The notes under the pieces were generated by a model. That model did no database searches and had not been told where the DNA came from. It saw only the letters and a list, made by a program, of their open reading frames with translations. The translations under genes and the position numbers were made by a program. From Porcincola intestinalis (GTDB taxonomy: Bacteria; Bacillota; Clostridia; Lachnospirales; Lachnospiraceae), in contig NZ_VULZ01000012.1 of NCBI RefSeq assembly GCF_009696445.1, forward strand, positions 45,119-109,118: a stretch of DNA of 64,000 bases, read 5' to 3'. Positions 25,541-33,158 of the stretch are shown piece after piece; within the stretch, counting starts at the first letter, position 1, and each line of letters starts with the position of its first letter.

Positions 25541-26272
25541 TTATCTGCACTGAACGATAAACCATCGGATGATCTTTTTTCCAGCATTTTTTCTGCTGCC
25601 ATGCTCCGGATGATACTGAAATGCATAGATTGGAAGGGTTTCGTGCTGGATGGCCTCGATGCATCTCTTTTTGTCAGTCGAGTACTGTGTGGCGATCAAA
25701 CCATTGCCGAGCCGTTTGATAGACTGATGGTGCGCATGGAGCAGTGTGGCAGTGGGACCGAGCGTGTGGTACAGCGCGCTGGCGGGGGTCACAGAAACCT
25801 TCATCTGTTTCATCCGGTGACTCCTTCCGATGTTTTGGTACAGGGTCCCTCCGAAGTAGACATTGAGAAGCTGAAGTCCCCGGCAGACACCCAGAATGGG
25901 TTTTCGTGCACGGACAAACTGGCTGATGGCGTAAAGCTGAAGACTGTCCCGGGCAGAAGAGACATTTCTCGATCCTCTGTTTTTTTCATGGTATAGGGCA
26001 GGGTTGACATCGCCGCCACCAGGAAGCGCAAGCCCGTCGTAGGAGGCTGCGCGAATCTTCTTTTTCGTGGTGACGAGTACAGGGGTTCCGCCGTTTTTTC
26101 TGATGGACGACATGAGGGAGGCAGCATCGCTGCTGCGCCGTGTATCGACAACACAGATTCGGGGAACACTCATTGCATTTGCATGCAATGGGAACAATGG
26201 GAAGGATAATAGAAACAGAAAGCAGAACAGCATCATCAGGTGCCAGGCTCTTTTCATGGTGTGGGATAACAT
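25541..26272 (-). CDS. Exported class I glutamine-amidotransferase-like hydrolase (peptidase C26)
   Basis: This 243-residue protein resembles gamma-glutamyl hydrolases of the PuuD/C26 group. The nucleophile is Cys in GVCRGLQLLN and the His-Glu pair is in FQYHPEHG; GLALPGGGDVNP is the family oxyanion region. Unlike the usual cytoplasmic enzymes it starts with a clear signal peptide (hydrophobic LMMLFCFLFLLSF, cleavage near HANA), so it should work outside the membrane. A possible target is a gamma-glutamyl bond in peptidoglycan stem peptides or poly-glutamate, which is inference. GGAG lies about six bases before the ATG at 26272. No convincing minus-strand promoter was found; the structured element at 26301-26491 occupies its upstream region. 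Confidence 0.82.
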   Translation of the reverse strand: MLSHTMKRAWHLMMLFCFLFLLSFPLFPLHANAMSVPRICVVDTRRSSDAASLMSSIRKNGGTPVLVTTKKKIRAASYDGLALPGGGDVNPALYHEKNRGSRNVSSARDSLQLYAISQFVRARKPILGVCRGLQLLNVYFGGTLYQNIGRSHRMKQMKVSVTPASALYHTLGPTATLLHAHHQSIKRLGNGLIATQYSTDKKRCIEAIQHETLPIYAFQYHPEHGSRKNAGKKIIRWFIVQCR

Positions 26273-26300
26273 AGCTGAACTCCGTTTCTACGATTACAGT

Positions 26301-26491
26301 GTGTCAAAAGTCCTCCACCACACATGCTTGCATGCAAGTGGTGGCAGGACTTATTGACACGCCCCACATGAGGCATGAAGTGGCGCGCAGGCGGCACGAG
26401 AATGCCTCATGTGGCAGCGTGGTGGGAGTTGCGGAGCAACGAAACCACGCGTAATCATAAATGAGTGGCAAAAGGTACTTTTGACACTCAT
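26301..26491. repeat. 191-bp structured intergenic element with four hairpins and terminal inverted repeats
   Basis: The ends are GTGTCAAAAGT (26301-26311) and ACTTTTGACAC (26477-26487), perfect 11-base inverted repeats. Inside are four hairpins in a row. The first pairs 26301-26321 with 26338-26360 (about 20 pairs with bulges). The second is a perfect 13-base stem, 26364-26376 with 26402-26414. The third has an outer seven-base stem, 26417-26423 with 26444-26450, and an inner GTTGC/GCAAC. The fourth pairs 26461-26474 with 26478-26491 around one mismatch. No open frame with a start signal fills it. It could be a miniature transposable element, a REP-like palindrome cluster or a structured RNA. 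The bases from 26492 to 26600 hold nothing recognisable. Confidence 0.75.
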
Positions 26492-26600
26492 ATCTTTCTA
26501 TGAATTTCAAACATCAAAGATTCTACTACTGTTTTCCGGATATTTCCATGGCTGAAAATGACGGAAGTTATGTATTGGAATATTGATTAAACAAGTCCCC

Positions 26601-26629
26601 TTCAAGTCCGTCTCATCTTGTGTTATGAT
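26601..26629 (+). promoter_or_regulatory. Extended -10 promoter of the molybdenum hydroxylase operon
   Basis: TATGAT (26624-26629) is preceded by TGT, forming an extended -10, with a weak TTCAAG -35 seventeen bases upstream. It lies about 40 bases before the FAD-subunit gene. Confidence 0.5.
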
Positions 26630-26667
26630 GGCTTCAGAACTTTTATTCCTGAGAGGAGGAAATGTAC

Positions 26668-27603
26668 ATGAGCAGAGAACTGTGCGCAGCTGCTTCAGCT
26701 TCTGAGGCGGTCATCATGAGGGATGCCTCATCCGCATATCTGGCCGGTGGCACAGAGCTTCTGCGCTCCGGAACAGAGCGAAGCGCAGACCGGCTGATCA
26801 TGCTGAAAAACATCCCGGAGCTGAAGGGAGTCTCTGGAGAGACACCAGAGGCTGTCCGCATCGGGAGCATGACAACATTCCAGGAGGCTTTGGGATCGGA
26901 CCTGGTGCCGGCGTATCTAAAGGAAGCTCTCCGGTACATGGCATCCAGAACAAAGCGGGACATGGCAACCATCGGCGGGAATGTGGCGCTCATGCGGGAT
27001 GACTCTTATCTGGCGGCAACGCTGATCGCCGCGCATGCGAAGCTGGAGCTTTTGCACTGGGCAAAACCGGATTCTGGTGAATCAGTACAGGATCGGTTCG
27101 GATGCCCTGACAAGAACGGATCGGATCTGGAAGAGGCTTCACAGGTCAGAGGTGATCAGCCGGTACGCGAGGCCATCTGCATCCGGCGCTATCTGCAGCA
27201 CCGGGAGGAATACCAGAAAGACCTGATCACGGCGATTATGGTCAGAACAGATATCTGCGTTGTCTCGAAGCGGTATGCAAACACAGCAGAGAGCCACTCT
27301 TATCTGACGGCAGCGATGGGATATGCGGACGGTCGTTTCAGAGTGGGCGTCTCTCTAAAGAATGCCGGGGTATTCTTCCCGAAGGAATTCTCTGACAGCC
27401 TTGGAGAGGATGAGAATGCAGAGACATTTGCGCGCTTTGCAAACAGCTGGGCAGGGCTGGACATCCCGGATGATCTGTACGGGAGCACGGCTTACAAGCG
27501 GTATCTGCTGGGGGTAACCCTTGAGAATCTGTACCGATCTCTGAAAGAGAGGATTTCATCCGGCCAAAGGACGGATGGTAGAAAGGGGGAAACGGAAGCA
27601 TGA
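26668..27603 (+). CDS. FAD-binding subunit of a molybdenum hydroxylase (YgfM-like)
   Basis: This 311-residue protein is the FAD subunit of a xanthine-dehydrogenase-family enzyme. The FAD site is marked by YLAGGTELLRSG near residue 30 and the conserved ATIGGNVALM near residue 100; a C-terminal CO-dehydrogenase-flavoprotein-like domain follows. ATG 26668 was preferred to 26662 because AGGAGG is eight bases away rather than two. It overlaps the next gene by four bases. In E. coli the equivalent pair is ygfM-xdhD; the companion ygfK is not seen here. A role in purine or other N-heterocycle oxidation is inferred. Confidence 0.85.
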   Translation: MSRELCAAASASEAVIMRDASSAYLAGGTELLRSGTERSADRLIMLKNIPELKGVSGETPEAVRIGSMTTFQEALGSDLVPAYLKEALRYMASRTKRDMATIGGNVALMRDDSYLAATLIAAHAKLELLHWAKPDSGESVQDRFGCPDKNGSDLEEASQVRGDQPVREAICIRRYLQHREEYQKDLITAIMVRTDICVVSKRYANTAESHSYLTAAMGYADGRFRVGVSLKNAGVFFPKEFSDSLGEDENAETFARFANSWAGLDIPDDLYGSTAYKRYLLGVTLENLYRSLKERISSGQRTDGRKGETEA

Positions 27604-30482
27604 AGATATCCTGTGTGATCAACCATGTACCGAGAACCTTTGATGTAGATCCGATGATGAGCCTGCGGGAGCTGCTGGTTTCTGCGGGGCATGTCTGCGT
27701 CCGCGACTCGGACGACTCCGAGGGGTTCTGCGGAAGTGATACGGTTCTGGTTGACGGGACACCTGTCTATTCGAATCTGTATCTTGCAGGGGAGGCTGAT
27801 GGCTGCGACATTCTGACACCGGACGGGCTTGGTGACGCCGGCCATCTGTCGGATGTACAGCAGGCAATGATCGATGCAGGGGTTGTGCAGAGCGCCTACA
27901 ACGCACCGGCGGCGGCTTTGCTTTTGACATGGCTGCTGGAGAACAACCCGGATCCGACAAAGGAAGAGATCGAGGATGCGCTTTCAGGGATTTTTATCCG
28001 GGATGCATCATATGAGCATTACTTCCTTGCAGTTCAGCTGGTACGGGAGAGAAGAAAGCTTGGCCACTATGAGACCAAAACTGCGCCGATCTTCCGCGAG
28101 CAGCTCAGAGAGATCGGGACGCCGGACGGCAAGGTGGACGGTCCGGCACTCGTCAGCGGTCAGCGGGCGTATGTCGAGGACTATGTTTCACCTGACGCCT
28201 GTGTCCTGGTTGTCCTGCGGTCTCCCTATGCCAGCGCCTACATCAAATCGATTGACACAGCTGAGGCGGAAAAGGTTCCGGGTGTCGTGAAGATCATCAC
28301 GGCGGCCAATTGTCCGGACATCTACTATATGCAGGCGGGGCAGGGGAATCCGGAGCCGTCTCCACATGACAGGAGGCTGTTTAACTGGAAGGTCCGCCAT
28401 GTCGGAGACCGGGTCGCGGGGATTGTCGCGGAGACAAAGGAAGCCGCCGAGCAGGCGAAGAATCTGATTCATGTCGAGTATGAAGTGCTGAAACCGGTGC
28501 TGACTGTCGAGGAAGCCATGGCGGAAGGCGCACCGGCCGTACACAATGGTCCGGTGGAATACCGTGCCGGTGCACCGGCGGATCTGGATTCCTACAACGA
28601 TCAGGCATCGAAGGATCCACGGGAAGGCAAGGTGGTCTATCAGTTCCCACTCGGCGCAGATATTCATCACAACATTGCAGCGTCCAACAGGGGCGGTATC
28701 GGGGATGTGGAGAAAGCGTTCGCAGAGGCGGACGCTGTTGTAGAGCGAACCTACCAGACCAGCCAGATCCAGCATACACCGCTGGAGCCGCATGTCTGCT
28801 TCGCAAGAATGGAGGGCGGCCGTCTGACCGTCTATGCGTCCACCCAGGTGCCGTATCACGTGCGCAGGATTGTGGGCTGGGTCACGGGGCTGCCCGAGAA
28901 CCGGATTCATGTTGTCAAGACCAGAGTCGGCGGCGGCTATGGCTCGAAGCAGGATATCCTGGTCGAGGATCTGACTGCATATGCGGCCTACGTGACGGGA
29001 CGGCCGGTTTACTGCAGAAATACCAGGGAAGAGGAATTCATTGCCTGCTCGACCCGTCATCCGATGCGGATGCGTGTGAAGATGGCCGGTATGAAGGACG
29101 GGCGGATCACCGGCATCTTCATGGAAGTGCGCGCCAACACCGGTCCATACGGAAACCATTGCCTGACCGTCCCGATGAACAGCTGCTCCAAGACGCTGCC
29201 GCTGTTCAAGTGTCCGAATATGGCATACGACCTGAAGGTTTACTACACCAACACGCCGCCGGCCGGCGCCTATCAGGGATATGGGACGCCGAAGGGCAAC
29301 TATGCGCTGATGATGGCAATGGCGGAGCTTGCAGACAAGCTCGGCTGCGACTACAAAGAAATGGTCCTGAAGAACCATGTCGAGACAGGATACCGGCTGG
29401 ATATCCTGAAAGGACTTGGTGAAGGCCGGGAGGGCAATGTGGTTCCGGTCGGCTCCTGCGGCCTCAGGGAGGCAATTTTAAAAGGCTGCGATATGATCCG
29501 CTGGGGCGTCAGGGAGCAGTCTGACGATCCGGATGTCAGGATTGGAAAAGGCTTTGCCATGATCATGCAGGGCAGCGGTCTGCCGGGGCTGGATCATGCC
29601 GAGGCGATTGCCAAGATGGAGACAGACGGGACAGTGATTCTTAACAGTGGGTGTGCCGACATCGGGACAGGGCTGGACACTGTCTGCGCCAAGATTGTCA
29701 GCGAGGTTATGTGCATGCCGATGGAGCATGTGACGGTTCTGTCAGGGGACACCGACGCAGCCGCATTTGACACCGGTTCCTATGCGTCCTCCGGTACGTT
29801 CTTCAGCGGAAATGCGGCACTGGATGCGGCAAAGAAGCTGAAGGAGGGGGTGTTGAAAGAGGCAGCGCTTCAGCTCGGGGAGGAGGAGACCGACCTTGAT
29901 CTCCGGATGCCGGGCGAGGTGTTCTCGAGGAAGACCGGTGCAGTACTCAGCTATGGGGAGCTCTCCCACACGGCCTGCAGCGGAAGCGGCAGAGGGATGG
30001 TTGTCGCGCATGGTTCGTATGTGACAACGGCATCCTCCGTGCCGTACGGCGCTCACTTTGCAGAGGTGGCTGTCAACGTCCGTACCGGGGAGATCAAAGT
30101 CCGGAAGTTCTACGCACTTCAGGATGCCGGAACACCGATCAATCCGGAGCTGGCGCTCTGCCAGATGTACGGTGCAGCGCTCAAGTCAATCGGTCATACT
30201 CTCTATGAGGGGATGATTCTTGACAAGAACGGCGTCTGTCTGAATGCCAATATGACGGATTACGGCGTACCGATGGTCTGGGAGCAGCCGGATGATTTCA
30301 AGGCAGTGCTGATCGATGTAAATGATGAATACGGGCCGTTCGGCGCCAAATCCATATCCGAGATTGCCTGCAACGGCGCGGCGCCGGCCATCGGGATTGC
30401 AATCCATGACGCCTGCGGCGTCTGGATGGACAGCTGGCCGATGACGCCGGAGAAGATTCTCAGAAAACTTGGAAAAATCTGA
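27600..30482 (+). CDS. xdhD: XdhD-like molybdenum hydroxylase, fused degenerate Fe-S and Mo-binding subunit
   Basis: This 960-residue protein matches the length and layout of E. coli XdhD. Residues 1-80 keep a ferredoxin-like fold (SLRELLVSAG, then GFCGSDTVLVDG) but only one of four [2Fe-2S] cysteines. Residues about 85-160 keep the second Fe-S helical fold with SGIFIRDASYEHY but none of its four cysteines. The molybdopterin part follows from about residue 175, with GGGYGSKQD, GAYQGYGTPKGN and GPFGAKSISEIACNGAAPA. From memory E. coli XdhD lost the same cysteines, so this is a family trait, not a fresh mutation. Electron transfer must then bypass these clusters. It starts in an ATGA overlap with the FAD gene. 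The substrate is unknown. Confidence 0.88.
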   Translation: MKISCVINHVPRTFDVDPMMSLRELLVSAGHVCVRDSDDSEGFCGSDTVLVDGTPVYSNLYLAGEADGCDILTPDGLGDAGHLSDVQQAMIDAGVVQSAYNAPAAALLLTWLLENNPDPTKEEIEDALSGIFIRDASYEHYFLAVQLVRERRKLGHYETKTAPIFREQLREIGTPDGKVDGPALVSGQRAYVEDYVSPDACVLVVLRSPYASAYIKSIDTAEAEKVPGVVKIITAANCPDIYYMQAGQGNPEPSPHDRRLFNWKVRHVGDRVAGIVAETKEAAEQAKNLIHVEYEVLKPVLTVEEAMAEGAPAVHNGPVEYRAGAPADLDSYNDQASKDPREGKVVYQFPLGADIHHNIAASNRGGIGDVEKAFAEADAVVERTYQTSQIQHTPLEPHVCFARMEGGRLTVYASTQVPYHVRRIVGWVTGLPENRIHVVKTRVGGGYGSKQDILVEDLTAYAAYVTGRPVYCRNTREEEFIACSTRHPMRMRVKMAGMKDGRITGIFMEVRANTGPYGNHCLTVPMNSCSKTLPLFKCPNMAYDLKVYYTNTPPAGAYQGYGTPKGNYALMMAMAELADKLGCDYKEMVLKNHVETGYRLDILKGLGEGREGNVVPVGSCGLREAILKGCDMIRWGVREQSDDPDVRIGKGFAMIMQGSGLPGLDHAEAIAKMETDGTVILNSGCADIGTGLDTVCAKIVSEVMCMPMEHVTVLSGDTDAAAFDTGSYASSGTFFSGNAALDAAKKLKEGVLKEAALQLGEEETDLDLRMPGEVFSRKTGAVLSYGELSHTACSGSGRGMVVAHGSYVTTASSVPYGAHFAEVAVNVRTGEIKVRKFYALQDAGTPINPELALCQMYGAALKSIGHTLYEGMILDKNGVCLNANMTDYGVPMVWEQPDDFKAVLIDVNDEYGPFGAKSISEIACNGAAPAIGIAIHDACGVWMDSWPMTPEKILRKLGKI

Positions 30483-30504
30483 AACAAACCAGAACCCTGT
30501 GAAA

Positions 30505-30546
30505 GAGGCTTCCTGTGCAGCGGGAAGCCTCCCTGTGCAGCGGGAA
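30505..30546 (+). repeat. Hairpin and 16-bp direct repeat after xdhD
   Basis: GAGGCTTCC (30505-30513) pairs with GGAAGCCTC (30523-30531). The loop and right arm sequence CCTGTGCAGCGGGAAG occurs at 30512-30527 and again at 30532-30547. There is no T-run, so it is at most a weak terminator of the operon. The bases from there to the tRNA promoter hold nothing else. Confidence 0.5.
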
Positions 30547-30642
30547 GTATGGCATGGTTTGCAGAACCGTGGCCTCGCAAATCATTGAAAAACGCAAAAC
30601 GTACATCGTAAAACATGGTCGTAAAACATAACAAAAAAGTAC

Positions 30643-30671
30643 TTGCAAATTTTGGGGAGAGCCGATATAAT
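30643..30671 (+). promoter_or_regulatory. Promoter of tRNA-Thr
   Basis: TTGCAA (30643-30648) and a perfect TATAAT (30666-30671) are 17 bases apart, about 65 bases before the tRNA. This is a strong promoter as expected for a stable RNA. Confidence 0.75.
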
Positions 30672-30737
30672 GGCAACGTTGCTGAGGAGTGAGAACAATT
30701 CGTGACGGACTCTGTTCCGAGGCGGCGTTTATACTAA

Positions 30738-30810
<73 letters not shown>

Positions 30811-30820
30811 TAAAGTGAGA

Positions 30821-30864
30821 GGCTGCATGTGCAAGTGTTTATGTTGCACATGCAGCCTTTTCTG
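30821..30864 (+). terminator. Rho-independent terminator of tRNA-Thr
   Basis: GGCTGCATGTGCAA (30821-30834) pairs perfectly with TTGCACATGCAGCC (30844-30857), followed by TTTTCTGGTTT. This is a 14-base stem with a nine-base loop. Confidence 0.88.
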
Positions 30865-30919
30865 GTTTCTGTAAAACACCCTGAAAATAATTTTACCACA
30901 CATTTTGCCAAAAAAATTA

Positions 30920-30948
30920 TAGACACATTTTGTTCATAATTGTATAAA
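30920..30948 (+). promoter_or_regulatory. AT-rich promoter region before the membrane protein at 31116
   Basis: TAGACA (30920-30925) and TATAAA (30943-30948) are 17 bases apart. An alternative, TTGTTC (30930) with TATCAT (30955), is less well spaced. The leader to the start codon is about 160 bases and contains a hairpin at 31028-31051 (GAATCTAAC / GTTAG-ATTC around TTTTT). The whole stretch is markedly more AT-rich than its neighbours. Confidence 0.5.
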
Positions 30949-31115
30949 AATGCGTATCATGATTATATGATTATATTTATACAACCCATACCATTGAGTG
31001 CGATTTTTCTATATTTTTTCAAAAACCGAATCTAACTTTTTGTTAGGATTCTTACCTGGGAGACAACTGCTGCATCGGGGACGATCGGCACCGGCTGAGG
31101 TAAGGAGGAATCGAT

Positions 31116-32603
31116 TTGCAGAATAGACAGAAAAGAGCGATAGCGATCCGCATGGGCTGCATGCTGGTCCTGTTTTGCGTGATGTGCCGTTTTATTCCGT
31201 ATACCGATGATGATCTTCGGTGGGGGAGCGCGATGGGAGTGTCGCGTTTGAAAAATTTTTTTGATGGATACGGGGGACGATATCTGGGCTACCTGATTAT
31301 TATGACATTGACCAGGTCCGAGATTCTGAAAACCGTTTTCATGGGCGCAGTGCTGACGCTGCTGTGCTTTCTGGTCCGGGAGATCTCCGGGTATGAATAT
31401 GCGGATCTGCTGACGGCGGCGGCCCTGTTCCTTTCGCCGCTTCCGATGTTCAGCCAGACGGTCGGCTGGGTCTCCGGCTATGCCAATTATGTGACCAGCG
31501 TAACCTTTACGATGATCTATATGGCCTGGTTCCTCCGGTTTTTGAAGCAGAAAGAGCCGAAAAAATGCGTGGTGCAGGTAGCTTTGCTGGCACTTCTGGG
31601 GCTGGCGAACACCCTGATCGTGGAACACTTTACCATCTACAACGTAGTACTGGCCGCTGTGACGGCTGTATATTCATATCGGAAGTTTGGGAAAAGAGGG
31701 AAACGAATCGTCTGTCTGCAGCCCCTGGGATATCTGCTGGGCTGTCTGGCAGGAGCGGCGTGGATGTTTTCAAACAGCGCTTATCGGCAGGTGGCGGATG
31801 GGACAGACTGGTACCGTCAGGTAGACGGAGACAATCTGGTGAAGACGATGTTCAAGGGGATTGGGCGAATCTGCGTGTTCGGCTATTGTTCCTGGACGTT
31901 CTTGCACGTGTTGCTCTTTGTTCTATTTCTGCTTTTTGCATTCGGGAAAAGGAATGAGCTTGGCCGGGGAAAACGGCTGGCGGCGGTATGCTGTGCCGGA
32001 ACGGAAGGAATCATGGCTCTGTTCTCCGCGGCTGTAGGACTTCGATCAGGCCGTATGCCTGCGAAGGGCCTGTGGTCACTCGTCGGAACAGGCCTGTGCA
32101 TTCTTTCGGTCGCAGCGCTCCTCATTACCTCCATAATACTGCTGAGGGTGCGTGAAAACTTTGGAAGAATCCTGTTCCTGATCCTGAGTATTTGTCTGGT
32201 GGACGGGCCGTTTATAGTGGTCAAACCGATCACCCCGAGAGTCTTTTTTGGAGCGTACGTATTTCTGGTGCTGATCAGCTGCATGCTGGTGGAAACACTT
32301 CCGGATAAGAGCAGAAGAGTGTGGAGAAGCAGGACAGCCGGGATGATCCTGGGGCTGGCAGCGGCTGGACTTTGCCTGTATGATACCTGTATCTACCGGC
32401 AGATCGATCGGGCGGACCGGCAGCGGCTGGAACAGATCCGGCAGCAGGCAGAAGAAGGCACAAAAACAGTGGTTCTGCACCCGCTCGAGTATGAGGAATA
32501 TGTTCATGACATCAGCGCAGTCGAAAAAAAGAACGTGAGAGGATATAAGAGTTTTTACGGTCTGCCGGAGGATCTGGAGATTCTGCCAGATGAAAGTGAC
32601 TAA
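31116..32603 (+). CDS. Polytopic membrane protein, DUF6056/GT-C-like
   Basis: This 495-residue protein has about eleven membrane segments. An acidic motif, YTDDDLRW, sits in the first outer loop, and GWVSGYANY follows near residue 113, as in DUF6056-type proteins that resemble GT-C glycosyltransferases. Such proteins are thought to use polyprenyl-linked sugars at the outer face, though this is not proven. The C-terminal 60 residues are soluble. The start is TTG at 31116, supported by a perfect AAGGAGG seven bases upstream and no better codon nearby. It may use the lipid-linked sugar made by one of the two GtrB-like enzymes. Confidence 0.72.
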   Translation: MQNRQKRAIAIRMGCMLVLFCVMCRFIPYTDDDLRWGSAMGVSRLKNFFDGYGGRYLGYLIIMTLTRSEILKTVFMGAVLTLLCFLVREISGYEYADLLTAAALFLSPLPMFSQTVGWVSGYANYVTSVTFTMIYMAWFLRFLKQKEPKKCVVQVALLALLGLANTLIVEHFTIYNVVLAAVTAVYSYRKFGKRGKRIVCLQPLGYLLGCLAGAAWMFSNSAYRQVADGTDWYRQVDGDNLVKTMFKGIGRICVFGYCSWTFLHVLLFVLFLLFAFGKRNELGRGKRLAAVCCAGTEGIMALFSAAVGLRSGRMPAKGLWSLVGTGLCILSVAALLITSIILLRVRENFGRILFLILSICLVDGPFIVVKPITPRVFFGAYVFLVLISCMLVETLPDKSRRVWRSRTAGMILGLAAAGLCLYDTCIYRQIDRADRQRLEQIRQQAEEGTKTVVLHPLEYEEYVHDISAVEKKNVRGYKSFYGLPEDLEILPDESD

Positions 32604-32644
32604 AAAGACGGATCAATTGCTGAACCAACGGAGGTTTCACACTG

Positions 32645-33028
32645 ATGAAGTATACTGCTATTGAAAAGGAGCTTCCGGCTCATGAGCTGGAGGCAGATTT
32701 TGAACGTGCACAGAAAATTGAAAAGTGGAGGATTGGAGAAAAGGCGCTGTTTCAGACAAACGGCTTGTTTTCAATAAAATATCTTCCATTTTCATCCATC
32801 ATAAAGGCGTATCCGCACGATTTTCAGATCAAGGGAGGATGCAGCTGCGCAGGAACCTATCCTTCACGGGGCGTCGTTATCGCATATGGAAATGACGGAA
32901 TCCTGAAGCTCATTCCGAACCGGGAAAAGGAGGCTGACGAATTGATCGCGGCAATCAAGTCCAGGATTCCCGACCTGGATACAGAGATCCCGGAGCGCTA
33001 TCGGAATGAGACAAGAGAGAAGTATTAA
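32645..33028 (+). CDS. Small hypothetical protein
   Basis: This 127-residue soluble protein is not recognised with certainty. It is mixed alpha/beta, with a central beta-rich stretch (KALFQTNGLFSIKYLPFSSI and then GVVIAYGNDGILKLI) that could form a PH-like or beta-barrel fold, and a charged helical end. It has no signal peptide. GGAGG lies ten bases before the ATG. It is 41 bases downstream of the membrane protein and probably shares its transcript. Confidence 0.65.
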   Translation: MKYTAIEKELPAHELEADFERAQKIEKWRIGEKALFQTNGLFSIKYLPFSSIIKAYPHDFQIKGGCSCAGTYPSRGVVIAYGNDGILKLIPNREKEADELIAAIKSRIPDLDTEIPERYRNETREKY

Positions 33029-33082
33029 TGACATCTGGATAAACGATTTGAAATGTTACAGGATAATTAAGAAAAATTACGG

Positions 33083-33111
33083 TTGATTTAAGAAAGTCAA
33101 TCGCCTATTAT
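33083..33111 (+). promoter_or_regulatory. Promoter of the surface-acylation cassette
   Basis: TTGATT (33083-33088) and TATTAT (33106-33111) are 17 bases apart, about 50 bases before the SGNH hydrolase start. Confidence 0.6.
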
Positions 33112-33158
33112 AATGTTTGGTATTTGCTGCGCTTGTCTGATTTTTCGGAGGGAGCTTC

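Noticed and set aside
27600..28080. xdhD as a decaying pseudogene because of lost Fe-S cysteines
   Set aside because: The frame is intact over 960 residues, the molybdenum domain keeps its motifs, and the loss is shared with E. coli XdhD as I recall it.
28188..29378. Long minus-strand open frame opposite xdhD
   Set aside because: It is a shadow of a GC-rich coding region, rich in Arg and His with no family signature.
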